From: Dipylidium caninum
Lineage: Eukaryota > Platyhelminthes > Cestoda > Cyclophyllidea > Dipylidiidae
DNA: 64,000 nt
Assembly (NCBI GenBank): GCA_017562135.1
Contig: QEYB01001389.1
Coordinates: 62,001-126,000, forward strand
Reading direction: 5' to 3'
Part shown: positions 13,901 through 27,000 of the stretch, one piece after another
Layout: every line of letters starts with the position of its first letter
Numbering within the stretch: the stretch's first letter is position 1
Position numbers and translations under genes: made by a program
Notes under the pieces: generated by a model
The model's input: the letters and a program-made list of their open reading frames with translations, nothing else
The model's database searches: none
What the model was told of the DNA's origin: nothing

Positions 13901-14998
13901 GCGGTCACAGTGGGGAGTAGTCGGTGTAACACAAGTAAATACATCAACCGACTGAAGTGGATAATAATGGAGTGTGCAGAAATTCGTTACTTAGCTGGGG
14001 GAATTCCAAGTGTTCTAGGCATTGCGTGCAGGGGACACAACCTTCCCAAAATAAAGCGATCCAAGTAAAAAGATTGCTTAACGAAGTAGTTGTCCAACAA
14101 CACCAGGTTACGTATAATAGCCAAAATCTAGGGTGGCGTGTTATTCTCTTCCTTCTTCCGTTACGGTAATTTCAGAGGATTTGTCACATCAACAACTTGT
14201 TGTGATAGGTAGTTGACAGGACCGCTCTTTAATGTAAGGTGGCAAGCGCCTGAATTTAGGCCAACGAAGAACAAGTGTCCGAAACAATTCCTTTGGCTGT
14301 TGTGAATATTGGGATGCCATCGTAATACTATTTCCTCTATCGAAAGTGACCTAATTCTCAACGGAATTAGTCCGCTTTCCCACTGTCCACGGCAGGATCG
14401 AAGTCGAGTCTTCCAGGAGCCCAAACCTTACGAGAAAGGAGAGGCGGGGGACAAAGCGTCTCCCTCTCTTTCATTGAGGGGCTATTTTATAATTCAGAAA
14501 TTTACCTTCAACCAACAATGGCACTCCCGTAATTAGTGCAGGGCCTTGACCACCGACACCACGATTACCACACACGACTTTGGTAAGAAGGTAAATGTGT
14601 GGGAACTTATTAGACGGATTGTCTTTCCTTGCCGTTACACGCACATCTTGCAAACGTTCGACTGCCTTACTGTACGACAGCATTTTGGTGCTCATAGGAC
14701 TTTCCATTTATAAGCATAATTGAATGAAGCCTAATTCACTTATTGCCGTTTATTAGAAAACCTTTGCTTAAGTGTGAAAAATAATCACAAGCTAAAATCG
14801 GCGTGATTTTCCACCCGGGAACGGACCAATAAGCTTCGAGTCCTTTGAACCAATCAGGCGTAAGAGCCAATCACATTTCAGACACGGATGGGCTTACTAC
14901 ACACCGAGAAGCGACTTGTATGCGTGGAGCAATTTTTGCTGCGCTTTAGCCGTGATGGGGCACGTTGGAAATACAGCTTAGAAGAAGTTCCATGTCTA
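10988..14998. other. Intergenic region between the TASOR-like and integrin genes
   Basis: About 4 kb without a firm gene. It holds the orphan open frame at 11731-12075 (listed separately), short AT-rich stretches, and small open frames on the minus strand (12655-12867, 13160-13483, 14471-14707) with no recognisable domain. The last few hundred bases should contain the integrin promoter and any 5'UTR, but I cannot point to a specific element. Confidence 0.35.
11731..12075 (+). CDS. Orphan open frame with signal-peptide/TM-like segment (possible first exon)
   Basis: A 114-codon frame preceded by an acceptor-like CGCGGCAG just before its first ATG. About residues 28-45 form a hydrophobic segment (YLWLPISFIFIFLINTSA) that could be a signal peptide or membrane anchor. 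It is followed by NLEIRGRLLVGRESSDWEDL, whose EIxGRLLVG...DW pattern resembles the start of the lumenal domain of ER membrane complex subunit 7. I found no downstream exons matching the rest of that protein, and the frame runs into a stop at 12073. It could be a first exon, a relic, or chance. Low confidence. Confidence 0.25.
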   Translation: MEFVTKRCVRSSVDFQRPSTSCATFKRYLWLPISFIFIFLINTSADNINLEIRGRLLVGRESSDWEDLAWLDVYISALTAPATWQCGYFQQIHNTYKTKFFRKLVIVSPATLTT

Positions 14999-17900
14999 AT
15001 GCCTTCAAAAGTCGTCATTTTTGGTGTTATTATCACATTCCTTATTCATCACTACGAAAATGCAGTGCCAGAAGAACTGAAACATCGTCTAGAGGGTAAA
15101 TCCACTGTGGATCTCGCGGCTGAGTGGGATGAGCTGACCTCCCAACTGTGGAATCCCCAAACAGGTTTTTCCAGTAAATCTGACCAATGGATCTTCCGAC
15201 ACTATCCCATCCCGCAGTTAAATAAGGATGCATTCACCTCGTCAAAACGGTCGTTTGATGAGAATTTTGCATGGAGCAGTATAAGCCTCCTTTCCCTGTC
15301 CCAGTACAACCTATCTTATATCCTCCTGGGTGGATCATGGTCTCGACATATAAATACTCCCTATCCCCGCGAAGACGGTATTGTTCTACTCTGCAATTTC
15401 ACACTCTCCCCCACCGGCCAGTTGAAATTTAGATCCCCTTGTCAAGACCTGTCAGAAGGACTCAAAAATACCGCATACCTTGGAGCAACTTCTGCTTCCC
15501 TTCAAATCAATCAAAACATGGGCTTGTTGGCATACTGCGATCCTCTTTGGAGGGATGAAAGTCATTTCCCAGCAGGTAGATGCTACTTGCAGCTTCTGCA
15601 TAACCGAAATGTCCGACCACGGCATGAACTCGCATCATTTTGTCGTACAGGCGGGAGGGTGACCGAACCCTGCATGACAGGCTTCAGTATGGATTTGAAT
15701 GTCCAAGGGCCGAATGAATTCCAGTTTCCTTGACTTTCTCGAAGGCATTCACGTCATTGTTGGTCAGCCATTAGCAAATGGATATGGTCGAGCACAAATT
15801 TTGGCAAATCCCTTCTACCATCCTCGAACTTTTACTGTCTACCGTCCAAGCAGCCTCGAAACTGCGCTGTCGGAGAGTTACTTCGGCTATTCAGTGGCAG
15901 GGGAATATGTGTCAATGGCAGGTGATAGTTTTGAACAGGCACAAGGAACACAGGACAAATTGGAGCTGACGCGGTTGTTTAAGGTGGGCGATCTGCAAAG
16001 TATACGAACGGCCGGAGGCGTGGAGTTTGATTGGCTAGGCCGTGTGGATAAAATGGGCGGATTCTCGGGCTTTGGGACAACAATGGTACAAGTAAAAGAC
16101 GCTGGTGGACAGGAAACCGTAGTGGTGGGAGCACCCTACAGCGCCAAAGGCGGTAGAGTCTACATCTACTGCGTTCCGACGAATCTAGCAGTTGAAAGTA
16201 AGGACAGACAAACAGTACCGACAGACAGTTATCGAGATTTCGTCTCCGTCCCCTTCGTGTACGGGGCTTTTGGCTATTCACTGACAGCTTTAGGCGATGT
16301 GAATGGAGATGGGCTAGAAGATATTGCTGTTGGTGCTCCTCAACTTCGCGATAAATCGAAAAGTGGTCGTGTTTTCATCCTCCGAATTCTTCCCAACTGT
16401 ACCTTTGATAGAAGACCTCTTCAAGTCATCGATGGTCCCCAAGGAGCTCCATATTTCGGAGCCGTTTTGCCACGGAAAGGCGCAGATCTCGACTTCGATG
16501 GCTGGCCAGATTTTGCATTACCCGTGCCCTATTGCACAACCTGTGTCCCCATGGTGTACACTTCTCGATCACACTACCAAGCAGTCTGTCGATTCTACCA
16601 GCCCAACTGGCTGGGGAGTGTACGTATTCGGCGAAATGCGCGGATACCCATCAAACTGAAGGTTAGATTGACACCATTGAGGAGGAATGATGAAAGGAGT
16701 CTTGCGGACCTCTTGAGGGCAGTGAATGTAACCCCAGAGGGCTTAATTCACCAGATAATTCCCGACGTATGGGCGAAAGAGGCTGGTGAGCAGAGAGTAC
16801 GACTGAGTGCATTTCACAGTGTGAAATTGAATGAATACTATAATATGCTCTCGTTGAAGTTTGATCTTTTGCCACAAATGGATGTGGAGGATATGCCGAG
16901 TTTAGAGCAGCCCGACGGAGCAATTCGTGTGCGCTACAGGTTTACCATCCCATTGGACGACAGCGTCTCCGTGAATCGGCCCGTAATTGACTGGTCGGAC
17001 TGTAGCTTCAATTGCGGCTAACTAAATACGTTTGTCTACCAACAGGAAGGTGTGAAAGTGACGTATCATTGCGCGTGACCGACGAAAAATCTGGCAAGAC
17101 CATAAATTCTGTACATTCCAATCCCAGTGGAGAAAGTGTATTAATTTACGGGGACAAGGAAGAAGCTATGAGCAAATTATCTGTTGATATTTTCAATGGA
17201 GGACCAACATTTGCTGGCGGTGTATGGTTACACATGACATTTTTTGGTAATATGCGATTCTCAGCATTCGAAGTGGCCCAAAGGACGAGCAGAAGTGAAT
17301 TGGTCGAATTCAAACCCACAATCTGTTCACATCCTCTGAATAATGATACGTGGGTTGCTTGTAAATTGGGACGTCTTGAATTTCACCAAGAAAACATATC
17401 ATCGCCTGTGAAGACTGTCAGACTGACCTCTTTCTACACCGACTATAGTGAAAAGGGAAGAGAGGCGAACTTCTCCGCCCCCTCCTACGTGAATATTTCC
17501 ATTTCAACACAGACTTACGATCCTCAAGCGCACAAGAATCATGTAATTTGGCGCTACCGACTACTCCACGCGCCGAAGTATCTCATCACACCAGCGGGCC
17601 GGGCCCCGTCCAGTGTGATGGACAATCGCACCAAACCAACTTCTTGGGGTCCCGGTTTTCATCATCGCATTCGAGTGGAAGAAATGGGGCCTCGCTTGCG
17701 ACATATCTTCCAAGTGGAACATATGGGACCGACTAATCGCGTTGAAAATGTGACATTTCGGCTACAGGTGCCGGTGAGACTGGCCAATCGAGGCAAACCG
17801 CTGGTTTACCTTTTCAATGAGGTGAGAGCGCCCAGATCCAGTGAAGGCGACATGGGATGGGTGTCAGTCCGACCTGTGATTAAGTCACTCGGAGCCTCTC

Positions 17901-20900
17901 AGACCGATGGTTCGGCCACCAGATGTTGGTACAATGACGAGTCACTGATTAATCCCAACGGATGGATCGGAATCGACATGTCCAGTGAGTTTATTCACTT
18001 CACTTCCATTGACTTGCCCCGAGAAGATACTGTCTGTATTTGTGGACAGAGGGAAGCGCCTAAGCGAATGTTCACCCTCATCCGCTCAACAACGATTTTG
18101 TAATGTTATGAAACCATTTCGTCACAGGTTCAAAACTCACTTCCTCGAGGATTAGTTCGGTTCTCTCCTCAACCTCTTTTTTCATCCGCTTTACTCTCCC
18201 GAAAGATGATGTTTGCAGAGGGCATCCCAAGAACTTGAGTACCAGGACTCACAAGTAGATGTTTATGACACTACCATAGCAATGGTGGAAAGCAATTGTT
18301 AGTCGTTCTCACCGCGTGCTGCTTTTTACCCCATTTTCATCTTCAACACTCCGTGCCTTTAATGCGGGGTGGGATTAGTCGTCTTTTGTGGGCTATCAAC
18401 GGCCTAGAAGCAGTGACAGATGGGTTTTGTGATCAAAAAGTGTCAATGTGTGTCTCGATGAAGTGGTAGGTCGTACAGAGCCCATACAACCGGGCGAGTA
18501 GCGGCAAGATTTAATAAATAAAAGGGCAACTTTTCAATGGGATCGGCCTGAGGAGGGCATAAAAAACCCCACCTCTGTGCGTGTGGATAAAAGCCAAGGC
18601 AAATAGGCTGATGTAGAGGATCACGACGATTGGCATTCCACTCTTCTTCCTTGACTGGCAAGGCAACTCGTCAAAAAGTAATTTTCTCTTTGTCTCGCAT
18701 TGGATGGTTCAGGGGAACACAGCCAAAATGGCACTTTCCTGTGTCCCATTGTGTCGGTCTGGTATTTCAATGAATTCACATTCAATTGCTGGCAAAACAA
18801 TCGCCAGAGGAACGGTCCCCAGGCATGTGTCGGGTGGTGGGCACCCATTTGAAATCCACCTCGTAAGAGTCCCACCCAACCCCCTTTTTTGCTCTAATTT
18901 AGGTCACAAGAATGCCTTTGTGTGGAGTCTAATACTACCGTTTGTCTCGACATAAATCAGGACTGAGAGCAAATTGCATAGTAAGAGGGTCTCATGGGTA
19001 AAGTGGAGGCGTGTTGACGGCTAAAACACGCCAACGTCAGTCTCTAATGTCCCTGGAGAAGACGAATAGTTCGGCCGGTTGTTACAATCTTCGCTTGACA
19101 AACACTTGATTTATCTGCCGGGCACAAAGGCGTGGTGGTTGAGCTTGTGGCCTTCCTGTCCTGCGCGTGCTCTACCAGCAACCAGTGATCCACACCTCCG
19201 CATCGACGGGGATCAAATCTCATTTCTCGGGGCTGATGGGGGATTTGGTGAGATCACTTGTCAGGAGAGACACAGTTTCACCCAAAATTCTTCACATTAC
19301 TCCTTAACAAGCCTCGGCGAGGCATCAGGATGAGGTGAATACGCCAAGCAGGGACACCTCATTTGTCTAGAAGAAAACGGATTACCTTTTGACTGGCTAA
19401 ATAGCGCCAACACACCGTTCAAAGAAGTCATTACCGATCATGAAGAAGGCTTGAGAAAACTTCGGCTTTTGTTTCACTAGAGCCTCAGTTAGGTTAAAAC
19501 ATGTAACCCCCTGGCATGCGTGTCTCGAGACCGGCATAGCAGTTTTACTCAAGTCTTAACCAAAAAAACAGCCAATAAACTTAAGTAAATGCCACTTTGA
19601 TCACGTTGGAGTGGCAAGCAGTCGTGTGTCGAGATGACGGGTTCCTCCGGCCCGAGTTACCGCCGTTGGATGCGCACGGTTGTCTTGACGACCAACGCCC
19701 ATTTTGCCTGCCGATAAAAACCTAAGCAGAGCAGGGATTCAACGCCGACGGCTGAAATGTTTCCCCTCGCCTCGGGTGAAAGCGGAGATGGTGTTTGCAC
19801 TGGAAAAAAGGGTTATTTTATTCGGTAAAGAGACACGTTTTTTTCCGTGGATACTCTTTAATCTAGCAGGTGATCAGATAGCATGGAAAAAGTGCTGATA
19901 AGAACGCAAAAAGGGGTTTTTCTGCTCATTCCAAAATCTCTTACCTCAAGACGGTGCCGAACTTCCATGAGTGAGCTGTAAAACCGAAGTTAAGGTGATT
20001 TTGGTCTCCTCCATGGCTTTTATGAGGAAATAGTCTGGAGGAATTGGGCATTTTATGATCACAGTGCCTGACAGTGAAATTTACTTCCCTCAGCTTATTC
20101 GTGAAAATGTCGGATTTTGTAGCTGAAATGAATGTGTGATTTGGTCTTTGTACATTCCAGCTACGAGTGTAAGACGAGTCCGACGAGAAGCATCCGACTG
20201 GCCAGACTTAAACAGTACAGACTTGCTTCACGTGGACTACAATAACAGTGACGTTCTTGGCGAGGCGGCTGGACGACCTGGTGACGGGGGCCTTCCACAG
20301 AAAGTCACCTTTCGACGAGTGCCCAAGGAAGTACGTGAAAAGTATGAGAGATTGCCTTTAAACGTGTCGATTCCGACATCCCATGCTCACGACGTCCAAA
20401 TTTTTCCTCCATGAGTTTATTCAAAAGGCGTAAGGTTTGCTGTGGCCGGACAATGTCTGAGTTTTCCTACTTTTTTACTCTCTCGTAAGACCTCCAACAG
20501 GAAGAACACGTTGAGGTGTCTCGTCGTATGTCACTCATGTTTTTTTTCACTGACCCACTCACCAGTTTGTGGGACAAGAACATTCGCCCAAGGCTGTCTC
20601 AACTGTCAAAACATGCCTGTCTTAACGTGACTGTCTCAAATTTATTTCAAACATATGTAACTGGATTAAATCCGAGGTACGGAAGCCCCTACGGCCATAA
20701 TGAGTGTCAGCCAACAGTCAAGAATGTCGTAAATTCAACCTCACCGACTCGACTGACTCTCCCATCAACGCGCGGCTGTGGCGTGGGCTACTTTTGACCG
20801 CAGATGATAGCTGAGGACCCCGTAATTACTGCTCTCCCCCCCCCCTCCTCCGCGATCGCGGAGGAGGGGAATTCTAAAGAGCGGGCACTTTTTCCCCTTT

Positions 20901-23900
20901 TGGCAAACCGAGGCACCCTCACGTGAAATAATCAACATTTCTATCGAGCATCTACCACTAACCAAGCAAATGTTCTTGCCTCCATCAGAGGTGAATCTAT
21001 TTTGGGATAGAAACGAGGATATCTCAGTTCCACTGACACCTCCGTTAACGTGTCCGTCCTGAGCAGTCGAGACTTTAAGTGAACGAGCCGGTTTGACAAA
21101 TATGGGACGAGAAAGCCTCTCCGTCTACCCTCTCCACCAGATGGAATAGAAACTTTTGTAGCTGCTGAGAATGCTTCTGCCACATGTTGAAATCGCCTCT
21201 GTGTAGTCAGAAATTTTTACAGCATCATACGAGTATGTCACGCAACATGCCACTCGGTGGGGCAAAGAACTCCCACCGCCTTGAGGGTTGCCAGGCGAGC
21301 TGAGGTTCACCCCACCACTGGACCGAGGACGCGCCCTGCCACAGGCCCACTTGCGTAGCCACTAATCGCTAACCTTTGGTGATAATAAATTGGCTGTCCG
21401 CATTGCCTCGACGGAGGGAAGAGTTATTTTGACATTGGCTTCACGAGTTTTAACTTGGTTTTTCTCTCCGGAAGTTATGCCCTCCTCAGCAGTATTTACA
21501 TTTTTTTTTCCAACAACCCTGGCATAGGAAGTCGGAACAAGTGAGGCCCTCGGTAGAATGCTCGGTTGACTAAAAACTTCGCCGCTGGCATTGTGTACAT
21601 TATCTTTTTTTTTTTAAAAAAACCTCCCACCCTTCCCGTTTTTTTGCTTTAAGTGGTATTTGAATCCTCTCTACGTCTTCCTAGTCAGTGACGCCTCTGA
21701 TTATCGCAATTTCAAACTCACTTGTGAAACGGTCAAGAAAAAGGCCTTGTTTGAAGCTTCCCTGGCAATGTCTGAGACAGATGGAGGCTGAAAAAAGAGC
21801 GCCACAACATATTTTGCTGAAATTGCTTTTTTGGCTTGTTTAAATGACGCTAGGAGAACTTAATGGCTTCATATTCTTAAGCTTATGGGATACACATTTA
21901 AGTCCCCATTGTCTCTCTCGCCTGAAGTGTCCCACACACCGCTGAGGAAGAGTTGGTTCGCGTTCCCTGCGGGTCCCTATCCTCTCACTCTGGCGGTGGT
22001 GAGTGAGGCGTTGGGGCCCCGGAATCTCCTCCCGCCGGGACGGTAGTCCGTTCGTTTTCCCCTGAATGGTAGGCAATTTAAGATTATGTTAATAGCAGCA
22101 CTTGCGAGTGGATGAGGCTGGGCGAGTCGATCACTCACTTTGTTGCTTTGGTCCGGCAGTAAATAGCTCAATGAAGATGACAGGCAGTGAAAGACCCCGG
22201 AGGCTATAGGAGTTCGCAGGCAAAAGAAATTTCGTTAACGATGTGTTTTACTTTGCGGCAAAATTTTCTTGAAACGTGGTTTTATCCTGCGAGATAAATA
22301 TGAGACTTCTTACTCTTAATTTATCTTTGTCCTCTCCCAGGTAATTCAGTGTGGACGCATGGGGCACAAGTTTGGGAAACCGCTGTGTTTAGAAATTATC
22401 TGCTCCTTGAGGGAATTGAAACAGAAACGTCCAGTTCAAATCAGTGTGACAGGTTGGCTCTACGCTCCAACCTTCTTCCAGTATTCCACTTCGGACATTG
22501 AGGTGCGTTGTTGTGTTTTGTGTCGCTGGGAGATGGGAGATTGGGATGAGACTGGGGCCTTCATGCCTCTGGGCAGTTTCTCGTCCCCACTTTCTCCCGC
22601 CCTGAGGACGATGGCACCGCGTCTGCCCCTCCGCCTGAAATTCCTTCCCTCCGAGGACGCTCGTTGTCTTAGGGGCTCTAATGCACATCACACTTGTGTT
22701 AACTGTCAAATTGTTGATTAAAGGACTAAGTCGTGCTACAGGCAGAACACGTCCAGTCAGGTGAGATTTTCTGACTTTCTTCGCGGACAGAGTCTCGGCC
22801 ACTTTTGCCCCAAGCTTGGATGAATTTAACTTAAAAGGCAGACAGGCATTACAGATGAATGTATTCCCGTGGCAGCTTTCTTTACTTCAAATTATAGTGC
22901 ACGGAGAGAGTATTTACGACACTATGCATGGGAATGCCTTTACTGTCAGGTGTTTCTGTTTACTCTACTACTAATTTGACACTTCTGACCCAAATTCCTT
23001 GGCAAATGCCACTTTCCCATTTTAATTTTTTGTTGCGTTCCACTCGAAGGATATTAATGGTAAGAAGATATTAAATGCCCGAGAGAAAGATTTTCTCCAC
23101 CATTCCCAAAGCCCCTGAGTGGTTGGAATGAGAGCGGTTTGGACTATTCTAGAAATGCCAACGAAAAGACGTTTACGAAAGTTGTTCCTGGGCTTGAACC
23201 TCCACAACCCAGTGGACTAGTGTTGCGAGAGAGAGAGAGAAAGAGAATGGACTAAAACTGAATGCAGCCATTTCGATGGGCGAGTAGAGGAAAACTCGCC
23301 CAAATGCTCCCGACAGTTTAGCATAGCGCGCTGGTATTTGCTCATACCCTAATGGCACTTCTGGGACTGGTCACTGTCCACCTCATCGCATTCATCATCG
23401 CGTCTGTGAACGAGGCGTTGAGAAGAGTGGACGAGAAGGGAGGCGCTGCGGGCAGCACAGCAGGGGAGGTGGAAGAAGATGGTGAGGCGAGCGCAGGACA
23501 AAAGTTGTGACTTGCATTTGACCCTTCATTTGAGCGCGCTACTCCGTTCTCACACACGCCTTTGGTCTCATTTTGGGCGGCATCTCGGGGAGACAGGAGA
23601 CAACTAACGCAGGCTGAGCAGGAAAGTGAGTCTCGTGAATGTTTTGGGTTAATTCCTATCCTCCCATGAGTTGGAATTCCCGATGAAAGCCTCAGGCCGC
23701 ACTGAGGACGCGGCTAATTGTTGTCCCATCTCCTCGAGCCAACTGTACAGAGAACTTTGGAATCAAACGACCACCCATTAATGCGCCTGCCTCCATGTAC
23801 ATGCAAACACGTAGTCGTGAAGACTCCTCGTGCGGGTCCAAACTGTCATGTCAATCGCAATGTTTACTCGAAAGAAGCCTGCCTCTTGTCGATGGAGAAA

Positions 23901-24019
23901 ACAAGGTGCTTATCTCGTGACGAAGGGATATGCGCCTAAGGCTTAATCTCTCCAAGTTAAATAAAATTCACAGAAAAATAGGTCTCAAAAGGTGATATAG
24001 GAAGCCGAAAGTAATACGA

Positions 24020-24062
<43 letters not shown>

Positions 24063-27000
24063 GGCTCCCTCCACCGGCTGCGCTGCCGCTGTAGTGAAGG
24101 CTTACACTGTCATAAAGATACAATTGGCCGGGAAAAAAGCCAAGAAAGCAGTAGTAGGTGTGAAGTAAAGGGTACACTCGTTCATACGTCCCGTTTTTAC
24201 TGTCTCAACTTAATTTGAACACGAGGCACCACTTCGCCTGGCCTGGTGAAATTCATCTTATCGGCCAGTAGCCAGTTATCTTGGCTGTGTCCTCTTGCGT
24301 GTCTCTTCCCTTCGCAAGGATAATTTTCTTTTCTTTTTCATTCCATATTCCTGGTTGTTTAATCGGGATGTAGACTGGTAAGTTCCTAAAAACAGTTGCC
24401 TCGCCTCCATCCAAGAAATCACACGGCCTCAATTTGGCATATTGTTGGGTATTCTGAAGAGTTTTACTAAAAACCAAGGCTATTTTGCCCTCAAGCACGA
24501 GTATATTTTGTCCTGGTTCTCCTTCACTCCACAAAAACAATGCGGCTGGTAGAATTTGAGTGGATGGAGTTGTTAGGCTCCAAAAGCAGTGGATTTAATG
24601 GAGAGTAGGTGGCGTCGCCAATACGTAGGACGAATTATTTAAATATCTTGAGTAGAAGGCAAAAGAAAGACAAGCATCTGAAACAGCTGAACCGATTCAC
24701 TCGAGCCGCCGTGTTTTGCAGACGGGGAAAACAGTCTCAACTCCGCAATTAAAGTTGTATTTCCTGTCGACCTTGTGGAGATGAGACGCTGTAACAGAGT
24801 GACGGAAACATCTCCTTCGGGCAGCGGACAATTATTAACCTTCTGTGCACTCGTCCGGTTGATTTGCAGTGTCAACTCGAGCGATGCTGCCACGGCGCGA
24901 CGGTCCTTTTTAACATTTGCGATAAGCGATAAGATAGTTCTCTTTGAAACACTTCCCCAGACGAGGCTCGGCCCGCATTTGCTCAGCATGGCATTCGCTT
25001 GAAACTGTCCTGTCCCTTGTTTGACTGCGAGGGGTGTCACAAGAATTTCACGCGGTGGTGCGAAAATCAGGCTCAAGAAACCCAATGTTGTGATGTTAGT
25101 GGAGTGGACTAATATGAATTAAAGCGTTTTTTTCTGTAAAAAAATTGCTCCAACGGTAGCGTGACCTCCTTTTCTGCATGGAGATGTGCCTGATTACTTC
25201 GTACATCCTGTATAAACTAAAAACAACCCAAAAAGGAGAGAAGCCATTTGCGGGCTGAAGCGTCTACGTCGCATTTCGATGAAGTCCGGCTAAATGGGGA
25301 GTTTAACAGAGTTCCAAAAGGACCGAAAAGGATTGCAGGGTTGACTCTGTCTGCGATACACCTGGCGGTGGACAAGAAGTAACCTCCTGATAAACCAAAA
25401 ACTACATCTTTGACATTGTTTTACGAAATATCACACGGGGAGTAATTACGTAGCGCAATATTTATCGGCTTTGATGTTTTCCGTATAAAAATAGATTAAT
25501 TTGTGAAATTTTATAATTTGTGAACGTTTGTTTGAAGTTAAATGATTTTAAAGTACTCGTGAAATGTTGCCCCAATTTGGCCGAAATTATCGCGAATTGG
25601 TGGTTCACGCAGGCGGAAAAAGGTGCCGCGAGTGCAAAAGGGTTAACGAAAGTTGAGGAAGGTGGAAAAATGCGGGCAGTTTTGTGTTGGAGGAAGCTGC
25701 GGCTCTTACGAGCAGAATAACCGAATGCTATGCTGGGAAATAACAGTGCCATCTCACGGGGGAATAATTTCAACACGCACTCTGGCATTCCAGTCTATTT
25801 GGAGGTCCAAAAGCTGACTGACGTCGCCATATTTGCGTTATTCGGTGGCCTTCCCTCCCAGTCAACGTAGAGGTAGCACTAAAAGTGCCGTCTGGCTGCA
25901 AATGTGTCTCTCAAACCCATCACCGGAGTGACAGCTCTTCTGTGAGTTGAATCATCTTGTCAATCGCCTCCCAAGAATCTTATATATCTTCGTGAGATCC
26001 TTCAAATTACCGTCCTCTTGACAGCGTATATTCTAAACTTAACATGGTCTCCGATTAAGTCTCCTTCGGTGGAATTGGGGCTTTCAAAGAGTGGGACTGT
26101 GGAGATGTCGGATAAAGCGTCTAACAGCCTCGTAGAGAGCACCTTCCGATTGACAGGGCTTTACAGAAGGCGAACTAATTTCCCCTTAAATTGGGAGAAA
26201 AGTTGTTGGGAGACAAGAAGTGGTGGCTCCTCTTAGCCTAATAACATCGAACAAAATATACAATTTTTCATACCGCCTACAAAAGAATTCAGTCCTACCT
26301 GCAGTTAAGGTCAACTTTTCCCTTTCCATGGGCTACCAAAAGCTACTTTCCTCGTCCAGACGTAAGGCTTTCACGTGGTTTGAGGGGAGAGAAAAGTGAA
26401 ACTTCACCGAAACTTCAACTTCGATTAATGCGTTCATTTCTCCGGGGTGGGGGGGGGTGACATTTCTTGCATCTCCTTAAATGCCATTCCATTTCTGCGC
26501 AAAAAAACAAACTGTACATGGACAACACCAAAAGCAAGAAAAGGTATGACAGTTGTGGAGAAAACAGTCATGCACTTACTGGTACTGCGTTTCTCCGACC
26601 TACCTGTGCATGGACGATCGAGAATGTCGTGCATAATGTAATGAATGAAAGACGAAACCCTCGGCCAGTCATGCTGCGGACAATATGGCTCGGGACTAAT
26701 TAATATTCTGGTGTGGGTTTAATACCGCATTAATGAGAGCAGTGGTGGCAGAGACGGAGACCCTCAGAACTGGCGATGGAACAAGCGCTCGTTGGGGACG
26801 GGTTTCCTCTCTTCATGCTGTCTTCCGGCAAAATCTAAGACTAATGCGACACCGCGTTGAAAAGTTCCCTGACAGCCTTTTAGTCGATCCAAATGCGTGT
26901 CTTTTCTTTTTCTTTTTTTTCTTTTTCTTCTTCTTTTGTCCAGGTTGTGACGAGTTTGACGGTGGATCAGGGCGCAGTTCCGAAAAACGTTATCCCATCG

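Larger units (their letters stand above)
22503..26943 (+). other. Large last intron of the integrin gene
   Basis: A 4.4 kb intron starting with donor GTGCGT after the codons for DIE and ending in a very long pyrimidine tract (about 26901-26943). It contains GA/TC microsatellites (23226-23241, 24024-24057). Open frames such as 24639-25085 (minus) and 25462-25788 (minus) show no domain I recognise. Confidence 0.6.

Noticed and set aside
15042..15233. Antisense frames across the integrin, TASOR-like and PIGN exons
   Set aside because: They are shadows of strongly supported coding exons on the opposite strand.
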